Positions 42,865 to 52,762 are shown, counted from the stretch's first letter. The stretch: DNA of 64,000 nucleotides from Alphaproteobacteria bacterium (GCA_030424975.1 JAUHVY010000001.1:1175093-1239092), one strand, 5' to 3'. Made by a program: numbers and translations. The notes: generated by a model not told the origin, from the letters alone.

Positions 42865-44016
42865 TTACCCATGCTCCATATTGCCCTCATTATAAGGCTT
42901 ATCATCATTTGCAGCGGGACCACCGACGAACCCTTGAATCTTCATTTCACGGGCATGCTCAATATCAGCAATATCCGAAGCAAATAGCGGATTATCCTTT
43001 ACGTGATCATAAAAACGATCTTCCCATTCATGTTCCTGGTATTGCATGCGAATAGATGAAACCGCAGACGCCTTTGCAACCGCATCAATCATTTCATCGC
43101 CACGGGATAGATAAAACATCAGCGCGCCGTCACGCGTGTCCCCCGCTCCGTTTACATTCACTAGCTTCGGTGCGGGAGTTACAGGAATTTCGCTCACCTT
43201 ACCCTCATGATAAACACGTACAGGATCAAGCCCGTCAGACATAATAATTGTTCGTGCCTTATATTGCTTATCTTGTAATAATTCGAATAATTTATCCGGG
43301 TTTTTCTCACCCGGTATCATCCCTTCCACAAATGCATCACCCGGAACAATCACAATATCTGAATTTTTCAAAATATTATCGATACGCTCTGCCTCTTTTT
43401 GATCTTTCGATATTGATTTAAAACCATAATCCGTAATCATCACCGCATCGGTTTGATCTGCCATACCAATTGCTATATCTGCAAGCGCAGGACGCGCAGG
43501 ATCAAGAAACACAAATCCCGATGTACTGATTTCCGCATGAATTTGGTTTTTCACATTTGATATCATACCGTCATTTGCCGCGTTAAATTGCTCGGCCAGT
43601 GGCATGTCTTTAAAAATATGACGGCCGCCCTGAAATGTCGAAACGATGCTTTTTGCAACGCCCGGCCCCGGTTGACCAACAGAAACATCCGTATGGTTAA
43701 AACCTTCATGCTCCATCAATTCACGTGTCATTTCACGCGCGTGGCGCGCAAGCAAGTATTCACCAAAATTACTGTAACTTTCTTGTGCAGGCTCTTGCCC
43801 CATTCGCGTTACGATTTTTGTATTTTGCTCATCCCCATAAACGCGTGCCAATTTGCGTGCCGCGCGCGCTGCATTTGCAGATGCCCCGCCAATAGCGGCA
43901 TGCATACCACCTGTTGCGAAATCTTTTGTATCACCGAGGCTATCAACATCACCAACAGCACCGACATCAAGATTCACCTTGCCAATAAATAATAAATTCT
44001 TATCAAAATGAGACAT
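42865..44016 (-). CDS. PfkB-family carbohydrate/nucleoside kinase, 383 aa
   Basis: Ribokinase-like fold: GKVNLDVGAVGDVD at the N-terminus, GGASANAARAARKLA, and the C-terminal signature NVNGAGDTRDGALM with the catalytic Asp in GAGD. At 383 aa it is longer than most family members (about 300-340). The extra length is in the middle and in a polar tail (GGPAANDDKPYNEGN). Substrate is not decidable from sequence; sugar or nucleoside are both possible. Confidence 0.88.
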   Translation of the reverse strand: MSHFDKNLLFIGKVNLDVGAVGDVDSLGDTKDFATGGMHAAIGGASANAARAARKLARVYGDEQNTKIVTRMGQEPAQESYSNFGEYLLARHAREMTRELMEHEGFNHTDVSVGQPGPGVAKSIVSTFQGGRHIFKDMPLAEQFNAANDGMISNVKNQIHAEISTSGFVFLDPARPALADIAIGMADQTDAVMITDYGFKSISKDQKEAERIDNILKNSDIVIVPGDAFVEGMIPGEKNPDKLFELLQDKQYKARTIIMSDGLDPVRVYHEGKVSEIPVTPAPKLVNVNGAGDTRDGALMFYLSRGDEMIDAVAKASAVSSIRMQYQEHEWEDRFYDHVKDNPLFASDIADIEHAREMKIQGFVGGPAANDDKPYNEGNMEHG

Positions 44017-44160
44017 TACTTTACCCGTTATTATCTTCGTTTATTTTTATTTGGCTCGATATTATCAATATACTGTCTTAAAAAACAAATATTAAACATG
44101 TTGCAGCGCACACCATATATTTGATCTTGTCCGTCCTGCGGCGTGTGATATGCTCGCGCT

Positions 44161-44925
44161 ATGAAAATCACGTCTTGGAATGTCAACTCAATCAAAGCCC
44201 GCACTGAGCATGTCATTGAGTATTTAAACACTGAAAAACCTGATGTCCTGATGATTCAGGAACTGAAAGGGTTAGAATTCCCCTCCGATCAATTTGAAGG
44301 AACAGGGTATAAAACCTATGCCGTAGGACAAAAAGCCTATAACGGCGTTGCCGTATTTTCTACGCATGAAATCAATGTGATAAAGGGCAAGCTTGACGGC
44401 GATGATGAAGATGAGCAAGCAAGATACATCGAAGCTGACATAAACGGCGTACGTATGATCAATATTTACCTGCCAAACGGCAACCCCGCCCCCGGCCCGA
44501 AATATGATTATAAACTTCAATGGATGGAGCGGTTATTTAAACGGCTTAAGACCTTATGTGATGATGATATACCGTTTCTTATCGGGGGCGATTTTAATGT
44601 TATCCCTAAGGGCGAGGATTGCCACGCCCCCAAAGATTGGGAAGGTGATGCCCTCTTCCGCGCAGAAACACACGCTGCGTTTCGAAAGTTAATAAACCTT
44701 GGGCTGACTGATGCCTTCCGTGCCATCGATACACGCGCAGAAAACTATACCTTCTGGGATTACCAAGCCGGCGCATGGCAACGCAATAACGGCATTCGCA
44801 TTGATCACTTTTTACTCTCCCCAGTCATCGCCGACAGACTACAAGATTGCCGCATCAATAAAACACCGCGCGGATGGGATCGCCCATCGGACCACACACC
44901 GATTGAAGTGATTATTGCTGCATAA
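44161..44925 (+). CDS. xthA: Exodeoxyribonuclease III
   Basis: AP endonuclease and 3'-5' exonuclease of base-excision repair. Metal and catalytic motifs: WNVNSIKAR, MIQELKG, NIYLPNG, GGDFNVIP, and the terminal RPSDHTPIEV. 254 aa is normal. Divergent from the PfkB gene. Confidence 0.95.
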   Translation: MKITSWNVNSIKARTEHVIEYLNTEKPDVLMIQELKGLEFPSDQFEGTGYKTYAVGQKAYNGVAVFSTHEINVIKGKLDGDDEDEQARYIEADINGVRMINIYLPNGNPAPGPKYDYKLQWMERLFKRLKTLCDDDIPFLIGGDFNVIPKGEDCHAPKDWEGDALFRAETHAAFRKLINLGLTDAFRAIDTRAENYTFWDYQAGAWQRNNGIRIDHFLLSPVIADRLQDCRINKTPRGWDRPSDHTPIEVIIAA

Positions 44926-45106
44926 CGATATTCTCGCGTAACGCATTAAAAACAAAGACATTTCCTCCAAACAAGTCACGACGTATTCAAATCCGAAAAT
45001 AAAAGTGGAAAGTTGAGGAAAACTTTGTGCGAGGTGATGATTCGCCAGCGCATAAGTGATAGCGTTTATCTATAGATTTTTTCACAAACAAAATACTGCG
45101 CGGATA

Positions 45107-46060
45107 ATGTTCAATTCAGATTTAAAAAACTTTTCCTTAAAGGCCGGCATCATCACATCTCTTTTACTTGGTGGTTGTATCGCAACAACCCTTCCGTATA
45201 TGCGGGCGGAAACGGCACAACGTCTGGCGGCTCCTGCTTGGATGATCAAACGTGATATCCCTGCAGGACAGTTTAATTTACTCGCTTATGAACGTATCCA
45301 TGAGCGCGGCGCAGTAGCAAATGTTTACATTGAAGGCGACGGTTCTGCCTTCACCTCGCCGAAGGAATGGACAACAAACCCGACACCTGAAAATCCGGTC
45401 GCCCTGCACCTTGCAACAAAAGATAAGGCAGATAACGTTATATACCTTGCGCGTCCGTGCCAGTACATAACAACAACACAAAACGGCGCATCCTGTGATG
45501 ATAAATACTGGAAAGAGGCACGGTTCTCTTCTGAGGTATTAGAAGCCTATCAAGATGCCCTTGATGAAATTGCGCGCCGCTATGATATCACAGGTTATCA
45601 CCTTATCGGCTATTCCGGTGGCGGAGCCATAGCGACAATTCTGGCGGCTGAGCGCAAGGATATCCTCAGCCTGCGCACAGTTGCAGGTATTCTGGACCAT
45701 GAAACGCAAACCGCCATTACAAAATCGGAACAAAGCATGGGCGAATCTTTGAATGCGGTTGATTATGGTGTCGATTTAACGCGCATGCCGCAATATCACT
45801 TTGTCGGCGGGCAGGATGCGGTTGTCCCTCCAGCGATCCTTCACAGTTACCTACAGGCCATGCCACCAAGCCATTGTGTTCAGTCCATGGTCGTGCAAGA
45901 AGCAGGATATGAGAAAGGGTGGACTGATAAATGGCCCGAACTTCTGAAGCTTCCTGTACATTGCTACAGCAAGAACGGTCCGGATGTATACGAAGGCGCG
46001 GAGCCAAAATCTGATGCTAAACCGTTTTATACCCTGCCTGAGAAACCCGCAAAACCGTGA
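45107..46060 (+). CDS. Alpha/beta-hydrolase lipoprotein, 317 aa
   Basis: The start at 45107 gives a lipoprotein signal with lipobox LLLGGC (Cys 24), so it is probably membrane-anchored in the periplasm. Alpha/beta-hydrolase landmarks: nucleophile elbow GYSGGGA around residue 170 and a GGQDAVVP loop that should hold the acid; the His is probably near the C-terminus. Four Cys in the mature part (RPCQY, ASCDDK, SHCVQ, VHCYSK) are compatible with two disulfides. Its stop overlaps the DUF983 start (GTGA). The ester or lipid substrate is unknown. Confidence 0.85.
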   Translation: MFNSDLKNFSLKAGIITSLLLGGCIATTLPYMRAETAQRLAAPAWMIKRDIPAGQFNLLAYERIHERGAVANVYIEGDGSAFTSPKEWTTNPTPENPVALHLATKDKADNVIYLARPCQYITTTQNGASCDDKYWKEARFSSEVLEAYQDALDEIARRYDITGYHLIGYSGGGAIATILAAERKDILSLRTVAGILDHETQTAITKSEQSMGESLNAVDYGVDLTRMPQYHFVGGQDAVVPPAILHSYLQAMPPSHCVQSMVVQEAGYEKGWTDKWPELLKLPVHCYSKNGPDVYEGAEPKSDAKPFYTLPEKPAKP

Positions 46061-46434
46061 GTGATACCTCTCCTCTAAAATTCTCTGAAGCAGTCTTGCG
46101 CGGCCTCAAAAACCGTTGCCCCAGATGTGCAACGGGAAAGCTATTGCGTGGATATTTAACACCTCGAAAATGTTGCGATCACTGTGGCTTAGACTACGAG
46201 CCATTACGCGCCGATGACGGCCCAGCATGGGCAACAATTCTAATCACCGGTCACTTAACCATGCCGTTTGTATTTTGGATATTAGAATTTGGGTTTGACA
46301 ATTTATGGATTGAGATCGGCCTGCCTATTGCCTTTATCGTGATCCTGAGCGCAATAATCTTGCCCTATGCCAAGGGGGCATTTATGGGCATTATTTGGTT
46401 GATGCATTACAGAAAAGATGAAGCGGCAGAGTAA
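46057..46434 (+). CDS. DUF983 membrane protein
   Basis: DUF983 pattern: RGLKNRCPRCATGKLLRGYL with one CPxC, CCDHCGLDYEPLRADDGPAW with the second CxxC, then two membrane helices. The four Cys resemble a rubredoxin-like zinc site. Start is GTG at 46057, which overlaps the previous stop in GTGA and is therefore coupled. The family is often near haem or cytochrome oxidase genes; no such neighbours are visible here. Confidence 0.9.
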   Translation: MSDTSPLKFSEAVLRGLKNRCPRCATGKLLRGYLTPRKCCDHCGLDYEPLRADDGPAWATILITGHLTMPFVFWILEFGFDNLWIEIGLPIAFIVILSAIILPYAKGAFMGIIWLMHYRKDEAAE

Positions 46435-46435
46435 C

Positions 46436-47200
46436 CTATTCCGCCGCAGCCTCTTCTTGCGCTTCCAGCTCCTCTGCCTTACGCTTTTCTTCTTCACGAT
46501 GATACGATGCAACCACCTGCTTGATCACCTCATCACACTGAGCATGAATAGTATCAATGATCGGCAAATCCGTTACGCCTTCATTAATCACCATCGGCAA
46601 TTCCGTACACCCTAAAATTACGGCATCGACATCGCCATAGCGTGAGAGAAGCTTGCGAAAACGCTCTGCGAACTCATCTTTCATAATGCCTGCGGAAATC
46701 TGCGATTGCATATCTTGGATTTCATTACGATCTTCTTCGCTCGGCACAGACACATCAAGCCCGAAAAACGACAAACGATCGGCAAAGAAACCATCCTCCA
46801 TGGTAAATTTCGTACCAAGCAAAAGCACACGCTTTGCCTCTATCTCTTGTGCTTTTTTGGCTGTTGCCACAACTAAATGAACGACTTGCGCTTGCAAAAC
46901 GGCCTCTTGCTGCTCGACCAAGATATCGAAACCCTTATGCAAGGTATTGTTACAGATCAGAATATAATCCGGCCCCATATCATCCAGACGTTTTAGCTCG
47001 TCCCGCAAAATTGCAGGAATTTCATCCCAGCCACCATCGGCGGTGTAGCGTGATTTAATCGGATCATAATTTATAGAATAAAGAATAATACGCGCACTGT
47101 GATGCCCACCCAGCGCCTGCGCAACTTTCTTATTGATGTAATTATAATAAAGCGGCGTGGACGGCCAACTCGTACCGCCCAAAAGACCGATGATTTTCAT
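46436..47200 (-). CDS. Aspartate/glutamate racemase family protein
   Basis: Cofactor-independent two-cysteine racemase fold: IGLLGGTSWPST at the N-terminus, C83 in ICNNTLHK and C198 in LGCTELPMV as the acid/base pair. 254 aa with a Glu/Ala-rich tail. Aspartate racemase is likelier than MurI (no MurI-type N-terminal G-x-F-D-S-G-x-GG). Convergent with DUF983 with only one base between stops. Confidence 0.9.
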   Translation of the reverse strand: MKIIGLLGGTSWPSTPLYYNYINKKVAQALGGHHSARIILYSINYDPIKSRYTADGGWDEIPAILRDELKRLDDMGPDYILICNNTLHKGFDILVEQQEAVLQAQVVHLVVATAKKAQEIEAKRVLLLGTKFTMEDGFFADRLSFFGLDVSVPSEEDRNEIQDMQSQISAGIMKDEFAERFRKLLSRYGDVDAVILGCTELPMVINEGVTDLPIIDTIHAQCDEVIKQVVASYHREEEKRKAEELEAQEEAAAE

Positions 47201-47218
47201 GACAGAACCTTACGTTTT

Positions 47219-49300
47219 TTATGCTACGGTGTTTTCGTGCGTAAAATCGTAATCTCTGTGCCTGTCGATATCAAGGGAATAAGCCTCGGCTTTTGGAATG
47301 CTATTACCTTTAACGCCCTTTTTCTCACAGACATCAGCAATAATTTCATTCGCCATCTCAACACCTCGTGTCAACTGCACGACCTCAAAACCTTCATCAT
47401 ATAGACGCTGTGGAATTTGCTCGAGATAATCCTCAAGTTGATCTTGCGCCTCATCCGCCCAGTCCGCGTAATGCGCCGCATAGAAATCTTCACCTGCACG
47501 TTTATCAGCATCAACTTGCGGGGTATGTGCCTTATAATGAGCGCGCTTGTCCTGCTCTAATGCAGCTTGAGCAACGGCTTCAAGAATATGCGCACCGCCA
47601 AGTGCATTATAAACATCATGCTTTGTTCGGATTGTAACACCATTTTTTTCAAACCCTTCACCACCTGTGCTTTGCGCATAAGATGGCAAAGCCGGCGCAG
47701 GATTAGAGCTTAATTCACCGTTCAATTTTTTCTGAACATGTGTCATGCCTTCTTTTTTGGCATTATCCCAAAGTGCGATTGTCACAATGTCATTTTCAGA
47801 TACATTTTCAAAACCTGCGGCGGCGATATCTGCCCTGGCCTTGTCAACGCGTGGCTCCAGTAATGTTGAAGGACGCGCATCCTTTTGATCTTCCGGTAAT
47901 TGTTGGCCGAAAACCTTGATATTACGTGATAACAATTCATCAGGATCCCCCGGAACCTTGCCCAAACGGCCAGCCATATATTTTGCAATATCAGTGGTCA
48001 TTTTCGAATGCATAGCAGCAATCATAAAAGCTTCGCCCTTCGGAATATAACCACGTCCCTGCGATGGTGCGCGCGTTTTGTCATTTAAAACATCAGTCAC
48101 AAAGTTCAGAACCTCTTTCGATCCGTTTGGTTGCTTTCTCAATTCTTGGATCTTGGGGCCAAACTCTTTGTCCGTGACAAAATGCAATAAAACCTGTGCA
48201 GCCTGTGTTGTTGTGTTTTTCGCATGCGGCGTTACCTGCATCGGGTCACCCAGCAATGGCAACATTTTTTCCTGCACGCGATATATCGCGATTTGCGCAT
48301 CATCCCAATCCATCCCCATCATGCCACTAGTGCTTGGGTTCACGAGGGATTTCAAAGTAGATGCCGCGCCGCCCGGAGCCTTCGCCCCATGCATGGCGTC
48401 AAACACATCCTTGTTAAAGACAGGCTCTGAATCACGGTATTGGTTACGCAACGCATATAATGCCGGGCGGTCCGCCTCAATCGCTTCTATGTTTAATTGC
48501 GGCGCACGGGCACGCACATCCGGGTTCGGATGACTTTCAATCATATCCATCAAACGCAAAACCGATGGCTGCCCCACATTTTCGGCTGATGCAGGGTGCC
48601 CGCAATCAATTGTATCCGCGCCTGCCTCGATCGCGGCCATATAAATAGGATACGCCATACCATGCGTATTATGCGCATGCACATGAACCTCCATATCCGG
48701 AAATTCGTCTTTTAGCCATTTTGTCAGCTCATAAACATCTTCAGGCGGAGCTATTCCCACGGGGTCTTTCAAATAAAAACTATCCGCACCCGCATCATAG
48801 AGTTCACGCGCAGAATTTTTATACATATCCATTGTATAGGCTTCGCTATCGGCAACACAGATAACACCTTGCGCATGCTTACCCTGCTTTTTCACCTCTT
48901 CGATAACTTTAATCTGTTTACGCGTATCATTAAAGCCGTCAAAGATCGTGAAGATATCAACGCCTGCCTCTGCGCTTTGTTTTACAAATGCCTCAATGAC
49001 ATCATCAGGGTTATCATCATAACCAACCAATGTATCACCGCGCACAAGAATGCTTAAAGGAGTATCGGAGAATGCCTCGCGCATTTTGCCGAATTCCTCC
49101 CAAGGGTCACGCCCCTGCATCATCGGAACATGGAAGAACGTACCGCCGCCGGCCTGAATAGAGCTGTACCCAACTTCGTCCGCATGTGCCTCTGCGGTCG
49201 TCATTTGTTCAGCTGATAAAATACCGGCGAAATTCGCCTGATTCGTATCACGAATTGTATTCTGAATTTTTACAGGATTTGTGTTTTTGCTCATGCTCAC
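47219..49300 (-). CDS. Pyruvate/oxaloacetate carboxyltransferase-type protein lacking a biotin domain, 693 aa
   Basis: HMGL-like TIM barrel with the carboxyltransferase signature: TIRDTNQANF, IFDGFNDTRKQ, metal/carbamyl-Lys region YLKDPVGIAPPE and metal motif VHVHAHNTHG. The conserved PYC/OADA second domain follows to about residue 510. After that comes a unique ~170-residue C-terminus (ALPSYAQSTGG, NALGGAHILEAVAQ, HYADWADEAQ) with no AMKM biotinylation motif. Oxaloacetate decarboxylase alpha or pyruvate carboxylase B would have that domain. Function as a carboxyltransferase therefore needs a separate BCCP, or differs altogether. Confidence 0.88.
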   Translation of the reverse strand: MSMSKNTNPVKIQNTIRDTNQANFAGILSAEQMTTAEAHADEVGYSSIQAGGGTFFHVPMMQGRDPWEEFGKMREAFSDTPLSILVRGDTLVGYDDNPDDVIEAFVKQSAEAGVDIFTIFDGFNDTRKQIKVIEEVKKQGKHAQGVICVADSEAYTMDMYKNSARELYDAGADSFYLKDPVGIAPPEDVYELTKWLKDEFPDMEVHVHAHNTHGMAYPIYMAAIEAGADTIDCGHPASAENVGQPSVLRLMDMIESHPNPDVRARAPQLNIEAIEADRPALYALRNQYRDSEPVFNKDVFDAMHGAKAPGGAASTLKSLVNPSTSGMMGMDWDDAQIAIYRVQEKMLPLLGDPMQVTPHAKNTTTQAAQVLLHFVTDKEFGPKIQELRKQPNGSKEVLNFVTDVLNDKTRAPSQGRGYIPKGEAFMIAAMHSKMTTDIAKYMAGRLGKVPGDPDELLSRNIKVFGQQLPEDQKDARPSTLLEPRVDKARADIAAAGFENVSENDIVTIALWDNAKKEGMTHVQKKLNGELSSNPAPALPSYAQSTGGEGFEKNGVTIRTKHDVYNALGGAHILEAVAQAALEQDKRAHYKAHTPQVDADKRAGEDFYAAHYADWADEAQDQLEDYLEQIPQRLYDEGFEVVQLTRGVEMANEIIADVCEKKGVKGNSIPKAEAYSLDIDRHRDYDFTHENTVA

Positions 49301-49464
49301 CCTCGCGTCTTTTCACGCACTCATATATTATAAATTATTGAAGTAAATTTTTAGATAATATGATGGGGTTATGTCAAGGAAATGCACTGATAATTTTTCC
49401 AAATTTTGTTTTTTCTTAACAATATGATAAAACCCCTAAAATCAAAATAAAAGGGAGCGTAAAA

Positions 49465-49785
49465 ATGAGCCGAGAAGATGACATTATATGGGGTGAAGAC
49501 CAGCAATACAAAGAGCCCGGTACAGCCGGAAAGATCGGCGCTAATGCCCTGTTAATTACCGCTTTTGCAGGTGCCATGACCGGCCTTGGTTATTTACTTG
49601 ATTTAGGAAACGAAAAAGAAGACCAGCGTTTACTGGCACGCCTAACACCTGAACAAACAGAAATTATTCAACAAGCCGCGCAGTTCGAAAGCTGTGAAGT
49701 TATCACACCCAAAATGCAGCGTTTATGCATAAAAGAAGAACGCGCCATACAAGCGGGTGAACCATCTATATTCGCCATAGACTAA
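49465..49785 (+). CDS. Small hypothetical membrane protein, 106 aa
   Basis: A good AAGGGAG precedes the ATG. One membrane helix (GANALLITAFAGAMTGLGYLL) follows about 20 polar residues. The C-terminal ~55 residues carry two Cys (FESCEVI, QRLCIKE) that could pair. Unrecognised. Confidence 0.75.
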   Translation: MSREDDIIWGEDQQYKEPGTAGKIGANALLITAFAGAMTGLGYLLDLGNEKEDQRLLARLTPEQTEIIQQAAQFESCEVITPKMQRLCIKEERAIQAGEPSIFAID

Positions 49786-49792
49786 GCCGCTT

Positions 49793-50593
49793 TTACGCAT
49801 CATGCATTGCGCCGAATACCTTCTGCAATAATTCCGTTGTGCGTTTTGCAGGATTTTCTCTGATGGCGGCCTCTTCTTGCGCTACGTAATAAAAAACACC
49901 GTCAAGCGCGCGCTCCACGACATAGTTCTGCAGATCAGCCTTTACATCAGGCATAAACGGCAATTGTGCATATTGCCCCATCACGGAATCATAGGCACGT
50001 ATAGCTCCGGCCTGTGTCAATGCATCTTGCACAACAGGTTGCATTTCCCGCGCTAAACCCGCGCCCATTGTTTTACGCAAATAGGATGTGGCAGCATCAT
50101 TCGGCCCCGTCAAAATATTTTTCGCATCCGCAAATGTCATTTGGCTTATTGCTTCAAAAAACAATGCTTTAGCTTTTGGTGTTGCCTGCTCGGCTGCGCG
50201 GTTTAAACGCAACTCCAAATCTTCGGTTAAACCGTTCATCCCTATCTTTGACAATGCCTTATCAACTGTAGCTAATTTTTCGGGCAAAGGAATATGTATC
50301 GTCGGATCAAGGTTAAACCCGTTCTCCACCCCTAATTTCGATACAACACTACCCGTTCCAATTTTCAATGCCTCGCGTAACGCTGCTCCTACCTCAGCTT
50401 CAGACAATACTGAAACATTCGCCGATTGCCCCATACCGAACATACCGAAAAGGTTATTGGCTGTATCAGAATTAAGGACAGCTTGTGTTTGGGCAAAAAA
50501 ACCATCATCGGATGAATATCCTCCCGACGTTGAAACACACCCACCAAGCATCAGAATGCCCGTGCAACCTATCAATATTTTAAAACTTTTCAT
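49793..50593 (-). CDS. DUF4197 lipoprotein, 266 aa
   Basis: Lipoprotein signal MKSFKILIGCTGILMLGGC with lipobox L-G-G-C. DUF4197 landmarks: AALREALKIGTGSVV, IHIPLPEKLATV, MTFADAKNILTGPNDAATSYLRKTMG, and ALDGVFYYVAQEEAAIRENPAKRTTELLQKVFG. The start at 50593 is preferred; a much longer frame upstream has no signal peptide or ribosome site. Family function is unknown. Confidence 0.9.
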   Translation of the reverse strand: MKSFKILIGCTGILMLGGCVSTSGGYSSDDGFFAQTQAVLNSDTANNLFGMFGMGQSANVSVLSEAEVGAALREALKIGTGSVVSKLGVENGFNLDPTIHIPLPEKLATVDKALSKIGMNGLTEDLELRLNRAAEQATPKAKALFFEAISQMTFADAKNILTGPNDAATSYLRKTMGAGLAREMQPVVQDALTQAGAIRAYDSVMGQYAQLPFMPDVKADLQNYVVERALDGVFYYVAQEEAAIRENPAKRTTELLQKVFGAMHDA

Positions 50594-50781
50594 TTTATTT
50601 CTTTTCTGTAATTTATGAACACAAGCCCATACGCAAAAACTATCTAAACATAGATTAGCCAACGACAAAACAAAAGCCATATCGTCACCTATCGGCTCCG
50701 CTTTGTAACACCCTGCTATAATTGCAAAGACGCATAAAATATGGTAAAACCCAGTATAAAATAATAATTTGGTGATAAGCA

Positions 50782-51936
50782 TTGGCAGACGTAATTCCCG
50801 CAGCCACAGGAAATAAACCGCATCTTTTTTTAACCGCAGAAGAAGTGCGTGATTTGCCATGGATTCCGTTCGAAGACGACAATACAATGGGAATCCCCCT
50901 TCGTGACATGAGCGACGAACAGGTCCAAATGGCTCAAGAAGCCCTGATGCTCCATGGTATTTACACATCAACATTTAAGAAAAATGATGAACATTACCTC
51001 AGCATGAATATGGCGACGCAATCAAACATTAACGCCATTAATGTTTTAAAAAATGCCCCAAATGATTTTATCGGCGGTGTTTTCGGTTACGGTATCGGCC
51101 CCGACCCGCGCATGAATGATTTGGATGTAGCGCATATAGCCAATATTGAAGAAAAATTACAGGAGGCAAGGTTTACCAATGCTGTAAATGGACGAATCGT
51201 TGCCGGAATATCTCCTGATGAAGCCGATGATCTGTTAAACTGGATGGTACAGCGCACGCGCAACCATTTATTTACACGAAGCTACGGCAATCATTCTATG
51301 CAGACCCCTCTTTCGGTTCAGGGCGCATGCGGCCTGGCGCAGGGTATTACTGCACATCAAGCAGATACATTCAGATTAGACAATTATTGCCACCAAGTGA
51401 GCGACGTTTCTGATGATTCACATATGCGACACGCCTTTAACGTCATTGATATTCCCGTAGAAGAAAACGGAAAAGCGCAAATAAAACCGTATCTTGTTGA
51501 CGTATCTTTCAGGCAATTCTTCGATCACGAATTTTGCTACATCTCCAACCCGAAATCGAAAAACAAAGTTACACAAGGACCATCTTGGGGCACGAACCTT
51601 GTTAAAACGCCGGAAGGTAAAGATTTAGCCGATTCGATTCTGCGCGACGGCTATGCTCCCTTAACCAAAGAAACGGCACGCCTCTATGTTGAATCACAAA
51701 CCTTCAAGAGGTCCGATGATCAAACAACACTTACCCCTACGGAATGGCGCACAAACACTCATGTATTAGACCTAAGAGAAGACACATCGGAAAACGACTA
51801 TTTGTTAAGTGAGATGGTTGAATGGGGCGTTGATATTCGTACGCCGAAGATGGTTTTGAATGATGAGCCACTTGAAAATGTGCTGGACGATCACGACAAT
51901 TCAGCACTCAGTAATAATTATAGTCATGAGCTATAA
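50782..51936 (+). CDS. Possible transglutaminase/papain-like cysteine enzyme, 384 aa
   Basis: Residues about 178-250 show an ordered Cys-His-Asp arrangement: C183 in QGACGLAQ, H217 in MRHAFNV and D240 in YLVDVSFRQFF. The HxFNV...YLVDVSFRQF pattern resembles transglutaminase-like and papain-fold toxin domains, where the third strand supplies the Asp. The N-terminal 170 residues and C-terminal 130 are unrecognised. TTG at 50782 with GGTGA six bases upstream is the only supported start. No signal peptide. First gene of the accessory stretch leading to the tRNA. Assignment is by pattern, so tentative. Confidence 0.6.
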   Translation: MADVIPAATGNKPHLFLTAEEVRDLPWIPFEDDNTMGIPLRDMSDEQVQMAQEALMLHGIYTSTFKKNDEHYLSMNMATQSNINAINVLKNAPNDFIGGVFGYGIGPDPRMNDLDVAHIANIEEKLQEARFTNAVNGRIVAGISPDEADDLLNWMVQRTRNHLFTRSYGNHSMQTPLSVQGACGLAQGITAHQADTFRLDNYCHQVSDVSDDSHMRHAFNVIDIPVEENGKAQIKPYLVDVSFRQFFDHEFCYISNPKSKNKVTQGPSWGTNLVKTPEGKDLADSILRDGYAPLTKETARLYVESQTFKRSDDQTTLTPTEWRTNTHVLDLREDTSENDYLLSEMVEWGVDIRTPKMVLNDEPLENVLDDHDNSALSNNYSHEL

Positions 51937-51956
51937 TACGCTCAGAGGAAAATACA

Positions 51957-52175
51957 ATGGCCAAAAAAAGACTCCCCTGGGAAATGCCTGATATGGCGCA
52001 TATAAACGCAAAAGACATTGAGGCCGAAAGCAAAAAAGAACAAGCATTCGGCGACACCATAGAGGGCGGATGCTGGTTCAGCCATGTCGGCGGCATTGAT
52101 GAAATGGAAAAAGATTACGCAAACCGCAGCAAAGAACACAATCCGGATAGCGATGTAAATACGCCTCAACCATAA
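51957..52175 (+). CDS. Hypothetical small protein, 72 aa
   Basis: GAGG about ten bases before the ATG; 20 bases after the possible cysteine enzyme, so probably co-transcribed with it. Charged, soluble, with one Cys (GGCWFSHVGG). Could be an immunity or accessory partner, but only from position and size. Confidence 0.65.
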   Translation: MAKKRLPWEMPDMAHINAKDIEAESKKEQAFGDTIEGGCWFSHVGGIDEMEKDYANRSKEHNPDSDVNTPQP

Positions 52176-52189
52176 ATTCGTAAGTATTC

Positions 52190-52558
52190 ATGATGCACTA
52201 TTACAAAAGAAACCTCTTCACAAATTTATTAACGAAGCTATCGCGCATTTTGTACAACTTTACTTCTTTTGGAAATTACTACGTCACCTATTACATCAAC
52301 GCCGATGACATTGAACATATTGATTTTAAAAACACATTTAAAATGAAACTCAATGACGTAGGTATTTCAAGGCTTAAGAAAGAACTGAACATCAACAGTA
52401 AATCATATGTTTCAATCATCGCAACCAACAAAGATGATGAAATGTGCAAGATAACGCATGCGCCTGACATTTCGCATATTTTATGTGGTGATACACTTAT
52501 TTGGTCTGTGAATGATATAAAACAGCGCGATGTGCAAAAAAAATTCTTCAATATTTAA
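52190..52558 (+). CDS. Hypothetical protein, AT-rich, 122 aa
   Basis: Lys/Asn/Ile-rich protein, noticeably more AT-rich than the neighbours upstream. No membrane helix or motif. The predicted start has only a weak ribosome site, so the start is uncertain. It marks the beginning of the AT-rich part of the island. Confidence 0.5.
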   Translation: MMHYYKRNLFTNLLTKLSRILYNFTSFGNYYVTYYINADDIEHIDFKNTFKMKLNDVGISRLKKELNINSKSYVSIIATNKDDEMCKITHAPDISHILCGDTLIWSVNDIKQRDVQKKFFNI

Positions 52559-52577
52559 AGAATTTTTATCACTTAAA

Positions 52578-52691
52578 ATGGTTCACTTGTTTGGGCGCAA
52601 AACAAATATCGAAAAGCTGATAAAAAAGCGTGGATTTACGATTGATCATACGACCTTGAAAAGATGGGAGTTGCTTTCAACAATACCCTAG
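52578..52691 (+). pseudogene. Transposase-like fragment (IS6-type helix-turn-helix), remnant
   Basis: A 37-codon frame contains NIEKLIKKRGFTIDHTTLKRW. The RG-x-x-[VI]-DHTT-[IL]-x-RW pattern is that of the N-terminal DNA-binding part of IS6/IS26-family transposases. It stops soon after and nothing else of the gene is present, so it is a degraded piece. The identification is by a short motif and should be treated as moderate. Confidence 0.5.
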
Positions 52692-52762
52692 CAATAGCCT
52701 ATTTTCTTTCTTTTTTAATATTTCCATAGTATTACTTCAGAAATAATAAAAAAATTCGATAG

